From Novosphingobium sp. AAP83 (lineage in GTDB: Bacteria > Pseudomonadota > Alphaproteobacteria > Sphingomonadales > Sphingomonadaceae), in assembly GCF_001295795.1 (NCBI RefSeq), contig NZ_LJHY01000016.1:248001-312000 (forward strand): a stretch of DNA of 64,000 nucleotides, written 5' to 3'. The translations under genes were made by a program, and so were the position numbers. Of the stretch, positions 1-7,835 are shown piece by piece (the stretch's first letter is position 1; the number at the start of each line of letters is the position of its first letter). The notes under the pieces were generated by a model. The model was given only the letters and a program-made list of their open reading frames with translations. It was not told the origin of the DNA and made no database searches.

Positions 1-44
1 AACCACATCGCCAGCGACGGCCGCTTTGCCACCGCCTCGGTCAC
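1..44 (-). CDS. Start of next ccm-operon gene, probably CcmG/DsbE thioredoxin (partial)
   Basis: Only the first 14 codons are in the window. A GTG codon overlaps the ccmF stop as GTGA, the same coupling seen at the other junctions of this operon. The peptide begins MTEAVAKRPSLAMW, which could lead into an N-terminal membrane anchor. In many proteobacteria the gene after ccmF is ccmG/dsbE, the periplasmic thioredoxin of cytochrome c maturation. The identity is inferred from gene order alone; the visible residues are not diagnostic. Confidence 0.45.
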   Translation of the reverse strand, partial: MTEAVAKRPSLAMW

Positions 45-1996
45 TTGAGATTCTCCAGCCGCGCTTTGCGATAGGCAATCTTGCCCTCGGCCCGCAAACG
101 CCGCACATCATGCGCCACGCGGCCAAGCAGCGACAAAATGCCACCAAGCGCCACCAACAAGCCACCTAACCACAACAGCGGCACAAACGGCTTCCACCAG
201 AACCGCATCTGCCAGCGCCCGTCATCACCCTCTTTGCCAAGTACCGCATAGAGCTGGCCGTTCCAGCGCGTATGCAGCGCAGACTCTGTACGCTCACCGG
301 GCGGTGAGGAGAAGGTGCGCGCTTGGGGATGTAGCGTTACCGGCGCTCCGTCTTTGTAAGATGCCGTCACCGTTGCATCAAGCGCGGTCCAGTTTGGACC
401 GGCAACAGGCGCAATCGAGAGCAACTTTACCGTAATCGGCCCCACTTGCTGGGTATCGCCGACATTCATCGCCGCCAAGCGTTCGGTCGAAAACGCGCTT
501 TCGCTGGCCGCGCCCAAAAGCGCCACGCCAATACCGAAATGCGCCACCACCATGCCATAGACCGACAGCGGCGTGCGGCGCAGATTGCGGCCTTTCAGCG
601 GCATCCAGCTTCCCACCGCAAGGCCTGCACCCACCGCAATGCCAATGATTGGCAGGATGCGGATTCCCGGCGCAAACACCACAACCGCCAGCAGTGCAAG
701 CGCTGTGACCAAGGCCGGGATGGCCACCACAGCGGTAATCCGCCCCGGCTTATCCTTGCGCCAGCGCAACAGCGGACCAACGCTCATCATCAGCATCATC
801 GGGATCACGAAAATCGCCGAGACCGGATTGAAATAGGGCGGCCCCACCGAAACCTTTGCGTCAAACGCTTCGGTCATCAGCGGATAAAGCGTGCCGAGCA
901 GGACGATCGCCAGCGTGCCGCACAGCATCACGTTGTTGAACACAAGGCTGCCTTCGCGGCTGAACAGGCTGAAGCGTTCACCCTCAGTCACCGTCGAGGC
1001 GCGGAAGCCGAACAGCGCCATGGCACCGCCAATGTAGATCGCCAGCAGCGCCAGAATGAACGAGCCGCGTTCCGGATCAACAGCAAAGGCGTGAACCGAT
1101 GTCAGAATGCCCGAGCGCACAAGGAATGTTCCGACCATCGACATCGAAAACGCGATCACACCCAGCATCACTGTCCACGCGCGCAAGGCGTTGCGGCTTG
1201 CCAATACGGAGGCGGAATGAAGCAATGCCGTTGCCGCCAGCCACGGCATCAGCGAGGCGTTTTCAACCGGATCCCAGAACCACCAGCCGCCCCAACCGAG
1301 CGTGTAATAGGCCCAGTAAGACCCCGCGGTGATCCCGATCGTCAGGAAAATCCAAGCCCCCAGAACCCAAGGCCGCATCGCGCGGGCAAAGGCTGGCCCG
1401 ACATCGCGTGTGACCAGCGCACCAATCGCAAAGCTGAACGCCACCGACAGACCTACATAGCCAACGTAAAGCGTGGGCGGATGGAAGGCGAGGCCAATGT
1501 CCTGAAGCAGCGGGTTCAGCCCTGCCCCTTCAGGCACGGCTTCGGGCAAACGCTCAAACGGGTTCGATGAAAGCAGCAGAAACGCATAGAAACCAAGGCT
1601 GACAAAGGCCTGCCCCGCAAGCGTCGCGATCAGCGTATCTTCGCGCAGGCGCTTTTCCACCAGCGCGACGATCCCGCCAGACATGGCCATGATCGTCACC
1701 CACAGCAGCATCGAGCCTTCGTGATTGCCCCAGGTGCCCGCCAGCTTGAAGATAAACGGCTTCATCGAATGGCTGTTTTCGGCCACCAGTTTCACCGTAA
1801 GGTCGGTTTCCAGAAACAGATCGATCAGCGCCAAAAACGAGATGGCGACCAATACGCCCTGCATGATCGCCAACGGCCGGACGAGGCCGGTCATCGCAGC
1901 GCCACCGGGGCGCAGCGCCACAACGCCTGCGAAAAGTTGCAACGCGGCAAGTGCGGCGGCCATCCACAGGACAGCAAGGCCAAGTTCAGCGATCAT
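41..1996 (-). CDS. ccmF: Cytochrome c heme lyase subunit CcmF
   Basis: Inner-membrane subunit of the System I cytochrome c synthetase. It takes heme from holo-CcmE and, with CcmH, ligates it to apocytochrome c in the periplasm. The 651-residue polytopic protein carries the tryptophan-rich WWD heme-handling motif (GWGGWWFWDPVENASLMPW, about residues 234-252) and the conserved KLAGTWGNHEGS segment near residues 84-95. The length is typical of full CcmF. The start overlaps the ccmE stop by 4 bp and the stop overlaps the next gene, so it sits inside a translationally coupled ccmC-D-E-F operon. No defects seen. Confidence 0.97.
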   Translation of the reverse strand: MIAELGLAVLWMAAALAALQLFAGVVALRPGGAAMTGLVRPLAIMQGVLVAISFLALIDLFLETDLTVKLVAENSHSMKPFIFKLAGTWGNHEGSMLLWVTIMAMSGGIVALVEKRLREDTLIATLAGQAFVSLGFYAFLLLSSNPFERLPEAVPEGAGLNPLLQDIGLAFHPPTLYVGYVGLSVAFSFAIGALVTRDVGPAFARAMRPWVLGAWIFLTIGITAGSYWAYYTLGWGGWWFWDPVENASLMPWLAATALLHSASVLASRNALRAWTVMLGVIAFSMSMVGTFLVRSGILTSVHAFAVDPERGSFILALLAIYIGGAMALFGFRASTVTEGERFSLFSREGSLVFNNVMLCGTLAIVLLGTLYPLMTEAFDAKVSVGPPYFNPVSAIFVIPMMLMMSVGPLLRWRKDKPGRITAVVAIPALVTALALLAVVVFAPGIRILPIIGIAVGAGLAVGSWMPLKGRNLRRTPLSVYGMVVAHFGIGVALLGAASESAFSTERLAAMNVGDTQQVGPITVKLLSIAPVAGPNWTALDATVTASYKDGAPVTLHPQARTFSSPPGERTESALHTRWNGQLYAVLGKEGDDGRWQMRFWWKPFVPLLWLGGLLVALGGILSLLGRVAHDVRRLRAEGKIAYRKARLENLK

Positions 1997-2460
1997 TTTG
2001 TCTCTGCCACCACCGCTTTGGCTTGCGCCTGCGTCATATCGCCCATCTGACGGGGCACGTAATTTTCATCATGCTTGGCCAGCAGATTGTCGGCGACAAA
2101 GGTTTGCCCCTCCATCCGGCCTTCTGCCACAACGCCCGAACCTTCGACGAACAAATCCGGTGTGATCCCGGTGAACCGCACCGGAACCTTCGACATGCCA
2201 TCGCCCACCACGAAATCGATGGTAACACCATCGGTCCGGGTTTTGAGCGATCCCTTTTCGACCATGCCGCCCAAGCGGATCGCGCGTCCCTGCTCGGGCG
2301 GGTCTTTCACCAAATCGGCCGGGACATAGAAATAGCTCGCCTGATTGGACAGGGCATAAGCTGCAAGCAGGCCCGCACCGATCAAAGCGACCAGTGCAAT
2401 GACCAGCAGCACAAGGCGCTGATGTTTTGGCTTGATACCGCCAGTTTTGGTTTCGCTCAC
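1993..2460 (-). CDS. ccmE: Cytochrome c maturation heme chaperone CcmE
   Basis: Periplasmic heme chaperone that binds heme covalently and passes it from CcmC/CcmD to CcmF. The 155-residue protein has one N-terminal membrane anchor (about residues 16-36) and an OB-fold domain ending in LLAKHDENYVP, where His130 is the expected heme-attachment histidine and Tyr134 the axial ligand region. Translation begins at GTG, whose bases overlap the ccmD TGA stop (GTGA). The stop overlaps ccmF by 4 bp. Family and operon position agree. Confidence 0.96.
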   Translation of the reverse strand: MSETKTGGIKPKHQRLVLLVIALVALIGAGLLAAYALSNQASYFYVPADLVKDPPEQGRAIRLGGMVEKGSLKTRTDGVTIDFVVGDGMSKVPVRFTGITPDLFVEGSGVVAEGRMEGQTFVADNLLAKHDENYVPRQMGDMTQAQAKAVVAETK

Positions 2461-2597
2461 TTAGCCCTTACCTTGTCACGCCGACGTTCGGCCCGGATCA
2501 TCGCTACGAGCGACAAACCGACCAGCAGCAGCGTCCCGACAACACCGATTGCCAGCGCCGCCATCACATAATCCCACTGATCAAGACCTTCGCGCAT
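2457..2597 (-). CDS. ccmD: Small heme exporter subunit CcmD
   Basis: A 46-residue protein with an aromatic N-terminus (QWDYV), one transmembrane helix (about residues 11-34) and a basic cytoplasmic tail (RAERRRDK), the classical CcmD layout. CcmD helps release holo-CcmE from CcmC. The ATG follows a TAAAGGGA ribosome-binding site, 22 bp after the ccmC stop, and the TGA overlaps the ccmE GTG start. CcmD is weakly conserved in sequence, so the call rests on topology, size and position between ccmC and ccmE. Confidence 0.9.
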   Translation of the reverse strand: MREGLDQWDYVMAALAIGVVGTLLLVGLSLVAMIRAERRRDKVRAK

Positions 2598-2619
2598 TCT
2601 ATCCCTTTAGTCCCGCCGC

Positions 2620-3348
2620 TTATCCGAGTGCCTTGCGACGCAAGCGCGCCTCGGTCTGAATTTCGGCTAACAATGTGCGCATCCGTGCCAGCACCACGCC
2701 GCCAAAGATCAGGCTGAACCCGACCGCAGCGATCAGCAGCGGCCACAAAAACGTGCCATCAATCGCAGATTTGCCCGCGGTAATCGAAGGCGGCTGATGC
2801 AGGCTATTCCACCACACGACTGAACGGTTGATGATCGGAATATTTATCGCGCCCACCAGACCAAAAATCGCTGTGATTCGGTTGCCACCACCGCCCGAAG
2901 CCATGTCGCGCTGTGCTGCACCCGATAGCGCGATGTAACCGAAATAGAGGAACAGCAGGATCAGGAAGCTGGTTAACCGGCCATCCCAAACCCACCATGT
3001 TCCCCACGTCGGCCGAGCCCAGATCGAACCTGTGGCAAGGCAAATGGCGGTGAATGCTGCGCCCGGCACGGCGGCCGCACGTGCGGCAATTGCGGCCAAG
3101 GGATGACGCCAGACCAGTTCAACAAGGCTTGCAATCGCGATGGTTGACCAACCGGCCATGCCCAACCACGCGGAAGGCACGTGGATGAACAGGATCCGCA
3201 CCGTCTCACCCATCAGGCGATCGGGTGGCACAACCAGCAGGCCGTAGAGCAGCGCGCCCATCGAGAGCACGAGGCCCGACACCAGCAAAAGCGGCATCAG
3301 CCAGCGTGCAAGGCGCAAGAAACGTGCGGGGTTTGCAAATGCATGCAT
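2620..3348 (-). CDS. ccmC: Heme exporter/heme-CcmE ligation protein CcmC
   Basis: Polytopic membrane protein that presents heme to CcmE for covalent attachment. I chose the ATG giving MHAFANPARF (242 residues), because the frame open further upstream runs through the tRNA-His region and has no family character. The WWD motif appears as WGTWWVWDGRLTS near residues 115-127, with conserved periplasmic histidines (for example in FIHVPSAW). About six membrane segments are visible. It is the first ccm gene in this window and probably heads the transcript running through ccmD, E and F; no ccmA or ccmB is adjacent. Confidence 0.96.
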   Translation of the reverse strand: MHAFANPARFLRLARWLMPLLLVSGLVLSMGALLYGLLVVPPDRLMGETVRILFIHVPSAWLGMAGWSTIAIASLVELVWRHPLAAIAARAAAVPGAAFTAICLATGSIWARPTWGTWWVWDGRLTSFLILLFLYFGYIALSGAAQRDMASGGGGNRITAIFGLVGAINIPIINRSVVWWNSLHQPPSITAGKSAIDGTFLWPLLIAAVGFSLIFGGVVLARMRTLLAEIQTEARLRRKALG

Positions 3349-3491
3349 GATTGCGGGGCTATCGAATCCTTCTCCCGGCGACCCCCGCCGCCGGTTTTGA
3401 ATGCTCTGCCACTTGGCGCGGGCAGGAGCAAGCGCATTGCTTGCCCGGCACCCTAAAAGGCAAAGCCGCAAGCGCCAATTCGAAGGAGAGA

Positions 3492-3570
3492 ATGGGGCGA
3501 CCGAGGGGGTTCGAACCCCCGACCTCCGGTACCACAAACCGGCGCTCTAACCAACTGAGCTACGGTCGCC
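3492..3570 (-). tRNA. tRNA-His (GTG anticodon)
   Basis: A full cloverleaf reads on the minus strand. The acceptor stem GCGACCG pairs with CGGTCGC, the D arm is GCTCAGTTGGTTAGAGC, the anticodon loop holds GTG within TTTGTGG, and the T loop is TTCGAAC. CCA is encoded. An extra 5-prime G (G-1) opposite C73 is encoded, the canonical histidine identity element. It lies between ccmC and gspK. Confidence 0.97.
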
Positions 3571-3683
3571 ACACATCCGGCGCAACATCTATGCTGCGCG
3601 GGCTGGCCCATTTGCAGAAAGGCGCGGGAAAGGGAAGCAGAATCTTGCGCCGGGTGCAAATTGACAAGGGCTTTGGCAGCCGA

Positions 3684-4682
3684 TCAGCGGCTCAAACGGT
3701 CGCCCCAGCTGCGGAAAGCCACGCGGGGCGGATTGTTGCCAACGTCGATCAAGGCCTGCTCTTCAACCACCGCCGAATCGACCGTGACGGTCTGGGTCAG
3801 CAGAAACCAGCGGCTGCGCACTTGCAATTGGCCCGTTGGCACGCCGCCATCCTCTCCCCCCGCGATCCCGCGCAGGGCATCAGCCCCATTGGCCCAACCG
3901 AGCGCTGGCCTTGCCGCCAGCAAAGCCCTTGCACGCTCCAACGGAACTGTTCCGGGTGCCAGCATCGACAAGAGCAGCGCCTGATCGGGGCGCAGCGTAT
4001 TCACGTTGATGGGCGAGAGCTCCGCAGCGGGCAGCGCGCAGAGCCACGGACGCATGCGTTCATAAAACTGCGGAGTCATCCCCCGAACGCTGCGAATCTC
4101 GCTGACGTCGCCAATCAGGCGACCTGCGGTGCGGTAAGGCACGGTGTTGCCCTGATAGGTTTCGTCTTCAGCCCCGTTTGGCGCGGGTACACCATCACTG
4201 TCGATCCAGTCGGCAATAGCATCGCTGGCAATCGCGGCTTCACCGGGGGAAATGCCAAGCCCCGCCATCAGTGCGCGCAACTGGTTCAGGCCGACAACGC
4301 GCAGTTTGAACACGCCTTGCGCATCGGCTTCGACCAGCGAGTTGAGGTTAAAGCAGTTTCCCGCATCATCCACCCGCGCCATCACTGTGCCGCGCGCCAT
4401 TGGCAGCGGGAATTCGCGGCCCAACAATCCTCCCCGGTCCACGGTGCGCTCTTGCGAGCTTTCGACCATCGCCTTGATCCGCGCCATCGCCAGCGTCTCG
4501 GCGCTGGTGGCATAGAGCCGCGCCTGCGTCATCGCCTGCCCGTTTCCGGCCAGCCGCGTCGCCAGATGCAATCGGTCGAGCATGATCGCGGCAATCACCG
4601 CCATCACTGCCACCAGCAACAGCACCGAAAGCAGCGCGGCCCCGCGTTCCTTAGGGTTATCGGGGGGATTATCTGGCATCAC
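3684..4682 (-). CDS. gspK: Type II secretion minor pseudopilin GspK
   Basis: Large minor pseudopilin thought to cap the type II secretion pseudopilus tip together with GspI and GspJ. The 332-residue protein starts with a short polar leader followed by ERGAALLSVLLLVAVMAVIA, a prepilin-peptidase site and hydrophobic helix. As is usual for GspK, it lacks the Glu at +5 found in the other pseudopilins. The C-terminal half contains the helix-hairpin-helix-like segment NVNTLRPDQALLLSML. The start overlaps the gspJ stop by 4 bp. Confidence 0.92.
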   Translation of the reverse strand: MMPDNPPDNPKERGAALLSVLLLVAVMAVIAAIMLDRLHLATRLAGNGQAMTQARLYATSAETLAMARIKAMVESSQERTVDRGGLLGREFPLPMARGTVMARVDDAGNCFNLNSLVEADAQGVFKLRVVGLNQLRALMAGLGISPGEAAIASDAIADWIDSDGVPAPNGAEDETYQGNTVPYRTAGRLIGDVSEIRSVRGMTPQFYERMRPWLCALPAAELSPINVNTLRPDQALLLSMLAPGTVPLERARALLAARPALGWANGADALRGIAGGEDGGVPTGQLQVRSRWFLLTQTVTVDSAVVEEQALIDVGNNPPRVAFRSWGDRLSR

Positions 4683-5275
4683 TGGTAGTTTACCCCGACA
4701 AGCGAGACGATCCGCAGCGGCGGGCGTCCGGCTTGAGGCAACAGCAGTTCAACCGCCACCGGCAGCTCGGTCGTCAATTGCGGCTCCCAGCGTTCGCGCC
4801 AGTTGCCATCCTTGCCGCGAAAGCGGAGCGTCGGCGCGCCATTCAATGGCAGCATTTCCGCCGCCGTTTCTGCCGCAGCGCCATCGGGAAAGGGATAGCC
4901 TGCACGAACCAGCGCGGCGGGCGTCACGCGATACTCCACCTTTTGCAAGCTAGGCCGCGCTGCGCCATCCACATTGTCCCAACCACTGCGGGTCAAGCGG
5001 ATCACGACGCCATCGACATTGGCCTCAAACGCCGGGTGCGGACGGCCCGCCTGATCGCGCGCGGGGCGAGGCACTGCTTGGGCAAGGTCGGCGGTCCAGA
5101 CCGACAGAAACCGGCGTTGCGCCGCAATGCTATCGGTCTTGGTGCGACTGGCCAGTTCAGCATCCACCGAGAAGCGGAGCAGCCCCAAGGCGCCGACCGC
5201 AATGATGGCGAACAGCGCCAAGGCGATCAGCATCTCGACCAGCGTAAAGCCGTTGTGGGTGGGTTCCTCGCTCAC
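4679..5275 (-). CDS. gspJ: Type II secretion minor pseudopilin GspJ
   Basis: Minor pseudopilin of the pseudopilus tip complex. The GTG start overlaps the gspI stop as GTGA and gives a 198-residue protein whose leader EEPTHNG is followed by FTLVEMLIALALFAIIAVGA, a classical class III signal with Glu at +5. The open frame extends further upstream but only as antisense-like sequence over gspI. The downstream beta-rich domain (ERWEPQLTTELPVAVELLL) fits GspJ. It sits third in the coupled gspH-I-J-K operon. Confidence 0.93.
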   Translation of the reverse strand: MSEEPTHNGFTLVEMLIALALFAIIAVGALGLLRFSVDAELASRTKTDSIAAQRRFLSVWTADLAQAVPRPARDQAGRPHPAFEANVDGVVIRLTRSGWDNVDGAARPSLQKVEYRVTPAALVRAGYPFPDGAAAETAAEMLPLNGAPTLRFRGKDGNWRERWEPQLTTELPVAVELLLPQAGRPPLRIVSLVGVNYQ

Positions 5276-5652
5276 GACGCAGGCAGCCGGGTGAAGTCGA
5301 GCGTGAAGGCTTGGCTGCCTGCGCCCACGGTTGTTTCCTGCACGCTCAAGGTAATGCCCAACACGCCGTAATCGGCCAGTGGCGCTACGGTGCGCGTCCA
5401 CTGGAAGCGGCGTCCGGCGTTCTCGATTGTTCCGCTCGCTGATCCGACAGCAGGCGGTGCGGGGTCGGTCAGGATTTCGGCGGCCATGTTCTGCGCCACG
5501 ATCTCGCGCAGCAAGCGCTGGTCAAGATCAGCGGTGCGCGCAATGCTTGCCCCTTCCATCTGCAACAAGGCCAGCGCGGCGATAGCGAACACCGCCAGCG
5601 CCACCAGCAATTCCAGCAGAGTAAAACCGTTGGGACGCACGCTATCCCGCAT
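5272..5652 (-). CDS. gspI: Type II secretion minor pseudopilin GspI
   Basis: Small minor pseudopilin (126 residues from the chosen ATG) that nucleates tip-complex assembly. The leader MRDSVRPNG precedes FTLLELLVALAVFAIAALAL with Glu at +5 after the peptidase site. The ATG lies inside the 3-prime end of gspH (11-bp overlap) and the stop overlaps the gspJ GTG. The family usually spans 110-130 residues, so this short start fits better than the longer open frame. Confidence 0.92.
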   Translation of the reverse strand: MRDSVRPNGFTLLELLVALAVFAIAALALLQMEGASIARTADLDQRLLREIVAQNMAAEILTDPAPPAVGSASGTIENAGRRFQWTRTVAPLADYGVLGITLSVQETTVGAGSQAFTLDFTRLPAS

Positions 5653-6112
5653 CGAGCGTGACCTTGCCATCGCGCCGGATCTGCACGACCAGCGCCTGAT
5701 CGCCCCGCCCCAGCCGCACCGCCGCATCGCCACTGGCAAGCCCGAGCGAATCAAAAACCACCCTTTGGCGTCCGGCGCTAACCGTCGTGGCATTATCCCA
5801 CGGCGTCAGATCAAAGCCGCGCCCTGGCAGCGGTTGCCACGCGCCTTCGCTGCGCCGCTCGAAATAGTAGCCCTGTTCGCTCACCACCACCGAGATCGGC
5901 CGTGCGCCGACGATAGCTTCATCGCGTGCCGCCAGCGTGCGCGCGGCAAAGCGCTCGGCCTCGTCACGCAATTTGCGCTCGTCGCCCGGCAGCGTCAGCA
6001 CGGCCGCAGCGGCCAGCAGGCCTATCACCATCAACACGACCATCATCTCGACCAGCGAGAAGCCATTGCGGGCAGGAGGGCGGACAGGACGGATGATCAC
6101 GAAATCTCGCAT
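5642..6112 (-). CDS. gspH: Type II secretion pseudopilin GspH
   Basis: Minor pseudopilin linking the tip complex to the GspG shaft. The ATG giving MRDFVIIRPVRPPARNG (156 residues) is preferred over an upstream GTG. The leader ends in Gly before FSLVEMMVVLMVIGLLAAAA with Glu at +5. The globular part has GspH features such as ERFAARTLAARDEAIV followed by beta strands. It is first in the gspHIJK run, and its promoter must lie in the 73-bp gap shared with the divergent oxygenase gene. Confidence 0.92.
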   Translation of the reverse strand: MRDFVIIRPVRPPARNGFSLVEMMVVLMVIGLLAAAAVLTLPGDERKLRDEAERFAARTLAARDEAIVGARPISVVVSEQGYYFERRSEGAWQPLPGRGFDLTPWDNATTVSAGRQRVVFDSLGLASGDAAVRLGRGDQALVVQIRRDGKVTLDAG

Positions 6113-6185
6113 GCGGCAGCAACGTGACGGTTTTACGACCAACACGCCAGCAACTTCAAGTTGCCCGCAGCGTTAGCGCTACGTT

Positions 6186-6833
6186 ATGGACAGCGCTATG
6201 GATGATATTGCCCTCCCCCGCTGTGCCGAGCGCCTGCTATCGATACCGGGCATAATGAGAGTGCCCAGCCCGCGGATCGAGATGTTCATGCTGCGCAATT
6301 TCCTCTCGGGTGATGAATGCGACGCGCTGATTGCCCGCATCGAGCGTGACCGCCGTCCCTCGACGATCGCGGATGCCAATGGCGATCACTATTTCCGCAC
6401 CAGCGAGACATGTGACCTGCCGATGATGGAGCCGGATGTCGTCGCGCTGGACGAAAGGTTCTCATCACTGTCGGGCATTGACCGCAGCTTTGGTGAGCCG
6501 ATCCAGGGCCAGCGCTATGAGGTTGGGCAGGAATTCAAGGCGCATACCGATTACTTTGATCCGCAAGGCGCGGACTACCAGACGTTTTGCAGCATTGCCG
6601 GGCAGCGCACATGGACCTTCATGATCTACCTCAACACCGTGGAAGCAGGCGGGGCCACACGGTTCAAGGTGATCGACAAGTTGATCCAGCCCGAACGCGG
6701 CAAGCTGATCTGCTGGAACAACCGTCGCCCTGATGGCAGCGTCAATCCGGCCACGCTCCATCATGCGATGAAGGTGCGCAAGGGCCTGAAGTATGTGGTG
6801 ACGAAGTGGTATCGTGAAAAGATCTGGGCCTGA
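6186..6833 (+). CDS. Prolyl 4-hydroxylase-like 2OG-Fe(II) oxygenase
   Basis: A 215-residue 2-oxoglutarate/Fe(II)-dependent dioxygenase of the prolyl-4-hydroxylase alpha-subunit type. The iron triad is visible as His120 and Asp122 in FKAHTDYFDP plus distal His192 in TLHHAMKV, with Lys202 ten residues on as the expected 2-oxoglutarate carboxylate binder. The C-terminus KYVVTKWYREK matches the end of the P4Hc fold. No signal peptide, so probably cytoplasmic; the substrate is unknown. It is divergent from gspH and convergent with the marR-like gene, with only 3 bp between stops. Confidence 0.9.
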   Translation: MDSAMDDIALPRCAERLLSIPGIMRVPSPRIEMFMLRNFLSGDECDALIARIERDRRPSTIADANGDHYFRTSETCDLPMMEPDVVALDERFSSLSGIDRSFGEPIQGQRYEVGQEFKAHTDYFDPQGADYQTFCSIAGQRTWTFMIYLNTVEAGGATRFKVIDKLIQPERGKLICWNNRRPDGSVNPATLHHAMKVRKGLKYVVTKWYREKIWA

Positions 6834-6836
6834 GGC

Positions 6837-7277
6837 TTAAGCCTCCGCTTCGGCTTCGCGGGCGGTGCGGATGACGGGCAGGCAGCGGAATAGCGTTTCC
6901 ATATCCGGTGTGCTGAGCAATTCGACAAAGCGCGCTTCGTGGCGATCAATGCGGTCTTGCACGTCTTTTGCGCACTTGCTGCCATCATCGGTGAGTGTGA
7001 GCGCGTGGCTGCGGCCATCGATGCGGCGGCGCGCGACAAGGCCGCGTTCCATCAGGCGCGAGATGATCGGCACCATGTTGGCGCGCTTGATCGCCAGCGC
7101 CTGGCCCACTTCGGTTTGTGAACAGTCGGGGTTTTCGGCGATGACCAGCAGTGCGGTGACTTCGGCGGGGCGCAAGTCCATGTCGGCGAGCTCGCGCGAC
7201 AGATCGGCCATCATGACCGCAGAGGCGCGGCGCAACTGGTAGCCAAGGCGGCTTTCGAGGGCGTTTGTCAGCGTCAT
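6837..7277 (-). CDS. MarR family transcriptional regulator
   Basis: A 146-residue winged-helix regulator. The recognition region reads CSQTEVGQALAIKRANMVPIISRLMERGLVARR, followed by the wing RRRIDGRSHALTLTDDG, the standard MarR layout, with flanking dimerisation helices at both ends. MarR proteins usually repress nearby efflux or catabolic genes in response to small phenolics, but no obvious divergent target lies here, so the target is unknown. It ends 3 bp from the stop of the convergent oxygenase gene. Confidence 0.9.
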   Translation of the reverse strand: MTLTNALESRLGYQLRRASAVMMADLSRELADMDLRPAEVTALLVIAENPDCSQTEVGQALAIKRANMVPIISRLMERGLVARRRIDGRSHALTLTDDGSKCAKDVQDRIDRHEARFVELLSTPDMETLFRCLPVIRTAREAEAEA

Positions 7278-7350
7278 AACAGTGTCTTTAGGACAGCTAT
7301 CAGGGATAGCAATGCCCCAAGCGCATCAAGATGCTCTGACTTCGCCTGAG

Positions 7351-7383
7351 AAAAAGGCGGCAGGTCCGGTTGGACTTGCCGCC
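7351..7383 (-). terminator. Rho-independent terminator of the small-protein gene
   Basis: A 12-bp stem (GGCGGCAAGTCC with GGACCTGCCGCC, one G-U pair) closes a 4-nt loop and is followed by TTTTT on the minus strand. It lies 24 bp after the stop of the 46-residue ORF, so it should end that transcript before the marR gene. Confidence 0.85.
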
Positions 7384-7406
7384 GCTGTCTTGTTCCGACG
7401 GGGCCT

Positions 7407-7547
7407 TTAGCCGACCATCTGGAGAACGATTGCCCGCAATTCGCGCTGCGAAAGGACAGGTGAGGTGCGCTGGGGTTCTGCTTGAACCGGTGCCGCATAG
7501 AGCGGCGTTTTGAGCGCGATGTTAGAATTTACGTAAGTTGTAGGCAT
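7407..7547 (-). CDS. 46-residue small protein, function unknown
   Basis: Not recognised as a named family. The ATG is preceded by CAGGAATTG, a good ribosome-binding site, and the frame of 47 codons ends shortly before a strong intrinsic terminator, so it looks like a discrete gene following infA. The peptide starts MPTTYVNSNIALKTPLYAAP and ends in a predicted helix RELRAIVLQMVG. It has no signal peptide, membrane segment or cysteines. Expression is inferred from the signals; no function can be assigned. Confidence 0.7.
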   Translation of the reverse strand: MPTTYVNSNIALKTPLYAAPVQAEPQRTSPVLSQRELRAIVLQMVG

Positions 7548-7571
7548 TCAATTCCTGTATGTTCAAAAGTA

Positions 7572-7835
7572 TCAGCGGCGCCGTTTAACGCCACCGGGAC
7601 CACCACCACCGCCGGCGATCTTTTCGCGGAAGACGATGCGGCCTTTAGTCAGGTCGTATGGGGTCATTTCAACCTTCACACGGTCACCCACGATCGAGCG
7701 GATGCGGAATTTGCGCATCTTGCCGGCCGTGTAGGCAATGATTCGATGGCCATTTTCCAGCATCACGCCGAAGCGGCCATCGGGAAGAATCTCGTCGATT
7801 TCCCCATCAAGGGTAAGCAGGTCTTCCTTCGCCAT
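7572..7835 (-). CDS. infA: Translation initiation factor IF-1
   Basis: S1/OB-fold initiation factor that binds the ribosomal A site with IF-2 and IF-3. The core ([20 protein letters not shown] through [20 protein letters not shown] to [15 protein letters not shown]) is typical. At 87 residues it is longer than the usual 72 because of a glycine-rich basic tail, [13 protein letters not shown]. The 46-residue ORF follows 24 bp downstream and may be cotranscribed. Confidence 0.95.
   Translation of the reverse strand: MAKEDLLTLDGEIDEILPDGRFGVMLENGHRIIAYTAGKMRKFRIRSIVGDRVKVEMTPYDLTKGRIVFREKIAGGGGGPGGVKRRR

Noticed and set aside
446..1570. Long plus-strand open frame across ccmF
   Set aside because: Antisense to a certain gene; composition is rich in His/Arg/Gln, typical of antisense frames in GC-rich DNA.
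7274..7498. 74-codon minus-strand frame between marR and infA
   Set aside because: It runs through the terminator hairpin and lies out of frame with the better-supported 46-codon ORF.
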